DNA of 6,341 nt from an uncultured Clostridia bacterium. Lineage in GTDB: Bacteria; Bacillota; Clostridia; Oscillospirales; Acutalibacteraceae. The stretch spans positions 1 to 6,341 of the forward strand of contig CALZMC010000037.1 in assembly GCA_945788455.1 (NCBI GenBank), given 5' to 3'. The notes under the pieces are model-generated. The model had not been told where the DNA came from. It saw only the letters and a list, made by a program, of their open reading frames with translations, and made no database searches. Within the stretch, counting starts at the first letter, position 1. Every line of letters begins with the position of its first letter. Positions 6,275 to 6,341 of the stretch are shown here, in pieces. The position numbers and the translations under genes were made by a program.

Positions 6275-6341
6275 CGTTAGGGTAACGGTAATAATCCGAA
6301 CCACGGTTTATCGTGGCAGATATTGCCCTTACTCTTCGTTA
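6272..6341. repeat. Imperfect palindrome bracketed by 8-bp direct repeats, in the mutL leader
   Basis: CTTCGTTA occurs at 6272-6279 and again at 6334-6341. The segment between them folds back on itself. The core is CCACG (6301-6305) against CGTGG (6312-6316), with a 6-nt loop. After a small internal loop, 6296-6279 pairs with 6319-6335, with one bulge at 6293 and one mismatch (6286/6328). Three positions (6306/6311, 6289/6325, 6281/6333) pair as G-U in plus-strand RNA but would be A-C mismatches in the mutL transcript, so the fold is better on the plus strand. No U-run follows on either strand inside the window, so it does not look like a standard intrinsic terminator. It could be a small inserted palindromic element, a processed mRNA hairpin, or chance. 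The right edge is cut by the window. Confidence 0.45.

Noticed and set aside
6279..6335. The leader palindrome as an intrinsic terminator of an upstream gene
   Set aside because: The stem has a bulge, an internal loop and mismatches in the transcript sense, and no U-run follows it; mutL's ribosome site comes immediately after.
6277..6341. Short minus-strand open frame running in from the window edge and ending FGLLPLP at a TAA at 6277-6279
   Set aside because: Only about 20 codons are visible, they pass through the palindrome, and the residues do not resemble a MutS C-terminus. A TAA at 6339-6341 is an equally possible end of an upstream gene, so no partial gene is called.

Overview
The window is a tightly packed run of six genes, all on the minus strand. 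Read in the direction of transcription (from high to low coordinate) they are mutL, miaA, an HlyD-like single-pass membrane protein, a YggS-family PLP-binding protein, sepF and a divIVA-family gene. Gaps are 20, 17 and 35 nt, and two junctions overlap by 8 and 20 nt, so the run looks like one polycistronic unit. No tRNA, rRNA, CRISPR array, transposase or phage gene is visible, and no gene-free stretch exceeds about 80 nt.

The set points to a low-GC Gram-positive bacterium of the Bacillota. SepF and DivIVA are Gram-positive division and polarity proteins. MutL carries the C-terminal endonuclease motif found in bacteria without MutH. Strong GGAGG-type ribosome sites and a TTG start fit as well. 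The mutL-miaA linkage followed by an HlyD-like gene, yggS, sepF and divIVA suggests class Clostridia, perhaps an anaerobic gut lineage of the Oscillospirales type. That lineage guess is an inference from gene order and protein style, not from a search.

Layout: positions 6261-6341 are a short leader before mutL, with an imperfect palindrome bracketed by an 8-bp direct repeat. Positions 4362-6260 hold mutL (mismatch repair) and 3424-4341 hold miaA (tRNA isopentenylation). Positions 2172-3431 encode the membrane-anchored HlyD-like protein and 1463-2191 the YggS protein (PLP homeostasis). Positions 936-1445 encode SepF (FtsZ membrane anchor) and 1-900 the DivIVA-family protein.

Two functional themes are joined. 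The upstream half maintains DNA and tRNA; the downstream half is a shortened form of the yggS-sepF-ylmG-ylmH-divIVA division cluster, here without ylmG and ylmH. The HlyD-like gene sits at the joint and is translationally linked to both sides.

This is mostly conserved housekeeping sequence and I see no clear new multi-gene system. The observations most worth following are: the divIVA product, whose coiled coil is longer than the B. subtilis protein by what looks like exactly six 11-residue units and whose membrane-contact loop lacks the usual Phe-Arg; the HlyD-like protein with no transporter partner in view; and the small palindrome next to the mutL ribosome site.
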